A stretch of 64,000 nucleotides of DNA from Miltoncostaea sp963770865 (GTDB lineage Bacteria > Actinomycetota > Thermoleophilia > Miltoncostaeales > Miltoncostaeaceae): NCBI GenBank assembly GCA_963770865.1, contig CAVYRD010000010.1, positions 186,001 through 250,000 of the forward strand, in the 5' to 3' direction. How positions within the stretch are numbered: the stretch's first letter is position 1; the number at the start of each line of letters is the position of its first letter. Shown here piece after piece: positions 63,015-64,000 of the stretch. A model generated the notes under the pieces. It saw only the letters and a program-made list of their open reading frames with translations, had not been told where the DNA came from and searched no databases. The translations under genes were made by a program, and so were the position numbers.

Positions 63015-64000
63015 GGCGCGCCGCCCGGCTCGTAGGGCGTGAGCGCCCAGCGGCGCTCGGGGAGGCGCGACCAGGGCTCGATCTCGACCGCCCGCAGCAT
63101 CGCCTCCTGCCCCAATGCCGACCGCACCTGGCGCACGGCCTCGGCCGCCCGGGCGCGCCGCTCGGCGCCGGGCGAGGGGATGGCCGTGAGCTGGTGGCCG
63201 GCGACGGCGCCCGACGCGTCGCCCCCGATCCAGAGCTCGGTGACCGGGGCGGGGATCTCCCCGAGCCGCGGGATCGCGGCCAGGGCGAGGCGCGCCGGGT
63301 CGGTCATCGCTTCGCGCAAGGCCAGGTCGCGCACCCACGACCCGCCGTCGGCCAGGCGCGCGCGCAGGGTGAGGCTGCGCAGGGACGCGCCGCGCCCGCG
63401 CGCGGCCGAGGAGAGCTCGCCCAGCAGGAGCCGCGCGGCCGCGTCGAGGGCCGGCAGGGCGCCGACCGGCTCGGGGAAGGACACCGACGCCCGCAGCGGC
63501 CGCGGCGGGATGCGCGGGCGCGGCGCGCGGTCGCCCTCGCCGCGGGCCAGGCGCCAGGCGGCCAGGCCCGCGAAGCCCAGGCGGTCGAGCGCCGCGGCCC
63601 GCGGCAGGCCGGCCACCTGGCCGACGGTGCGCAGGCCGAGGTCGTGGAGCGCGCGCACCAGCTCGGGCGCGAGGGGCAGGCGGTCGGCGGGGAGGGGGGC
63701 CAGGAAGCCGCGGACCTCGTCCGCCGCCAGCACCAGCGGCCGGCCGGGCGCGGCCTCGCGGGCGGCCTGGAGGGCGGCGAACAGCGTGGGCGCGGCGCCC
63801 ACCCGACCGCCGGCGCCGACCGGCAGGGCGGCGCGCACCCGTCTCAGCACCCCGTCGAGGCCGCCGTGCAGGCGCAGCGTGCCGCGCGCGTCGAAGGCCG
63901 CCGCCTCGAGCCCCATCGGCTCGACGGCGAACCCGGACGCCTCGAGGCGCTCGAGGGTGCGCTCGGACGCCTCGGCCGCGGCGTCCGGGTCGGCCACCAC
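63011..64000 (-). CDS. imuB: ImuB-like Y-family polymerase, C-terminal part (cut by window edge)
   Basis: The last ~329 residues of a Y-family polymerase-like protein: GAAPTLFAALQAAREAAPGR, ALHDLGLRTVGQVAGLPRAA and FAGLAAWRLARGEG are the thumb and HhH region. The tail (ERRWALTPYEPGGAP) is ImuB-like. The catalytic palm lies outside the window. ImuB is an inactive polymerase that bridges DnaE2 to the sliding clamp; dnaE2 is on the same strand 2.5 kb downstream, separated by the divergent amidase. A LexA box for this gene would be beyond the edge. Confidence 0.82.
   Translation of the reverse strand: MVADPDAAAEASERTLERLEASGFAVEPMGLEAAAFDARGTLRLHGGLDGVLRRVRAALPVGAGGRVGAAPTLFAALQAAREAAPGRPLVLAADEVRGFLAPLPADRLPLAPELVRALHDLGLRTVGQVAGLPRAAALDRLGFAGLAAWRLARGEGDRAPRPRIPPRPLRASVSFPEPVGALPALDAAARLLLGELSSAARGRGASLRSLTLRARLADGGSWVRDLALREAMTDPARLALAAIPRLGEIPAPVTELWIGGDASGAVAGHQLTAIPSPGAERRARAAEAVRQVRSALGQEAMLRAVEIEPWSRLPERRWALTPYEPGGAP

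Overview
This is very GC-rich, gene-dense bacterial DNA, most likely from an actinobacterium. Support comes from the dnaJ-to-era operon, an actinobacterial-type LexA box, a DnaE2/ImuB mutasome, many GTG starts in 4-base overlaps and apparently leaderless genes. A Thermoleophilia-like, flagellated lineage would fit, but that is inference. No rRNA, tRNA or CRISPR array was recognised. Many genes are broken by one-base indels, mostly an extra G or C in a short G/C run, so the sequence probably comes from a draft or metagenome assembly. Frameshifts should not automatically be read as biological decay.

Left part (1-25.6 kb) is core chromosome. It holds plsC and a secreted/membrane protein, then the tight operon dnaJ-prmA-rsmE-HIT-phoH-ybeY-dgkA/PAP2-era. 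A drug-type ABC exporter, a DUF393 protein and a frameshift-rich AraC/NmrA/DUF1772 patch follow. Next are mutM and the deoC-hisIE-trpE-trpG-trpD-trpC cluster. A lytic-transglycosylase-like gene follows with a sigma-28-type promoter, and behind it lies an inverted pair of structured ~167-bp repeats. Then come a CcmG/CcmH pair, a GGDEF/HD-GYP protein, an HDOD-LuxR protein and a DUF72 gene.

Middle part (25.6-41 kb) is accessory. An ~8.7-kb integrative element sits in the 3' end of the DUF72 gene, bounded by a 33-bp direct repeat. It carries tandem 11-bp putative integrase arm sites near each end, a DNA-binding (excisionase-like) gene and a tyrosine recombinase. Its cargo includes a NucS-like nuclease, an HsdR-tail/AlbA_2 chimera, a zinc-ribbon protein, an IS110 remnant, a STAS protein and a 12-residue-repeat protein. 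Beyond it are STAS remnants, an MMPL transporter, a GNAT gene with an internal deletion, and small membrane proteins.

Right part (41-64 kb) begins with the most unusual locus. This is a 1390-residue protein with a large unrecognised helical N-terminus fused to a PPDK-type ATP-grasp and phosphohistidine domain but without the PEP/pyruvate barrel. It is apparently co-transcribed with an atypical GAPDH. Then follow cell-envelope and secreted proteins, a degraded thiolase gene, a glycosyltransferase, a chemoreceptor with a second sigma-28-type promoter, LexA-controlled dnaE2, an N-acetylmuramoyl-L-alanine amidase, and the C-terminal part of imuB with a small companion gene at the right edge.
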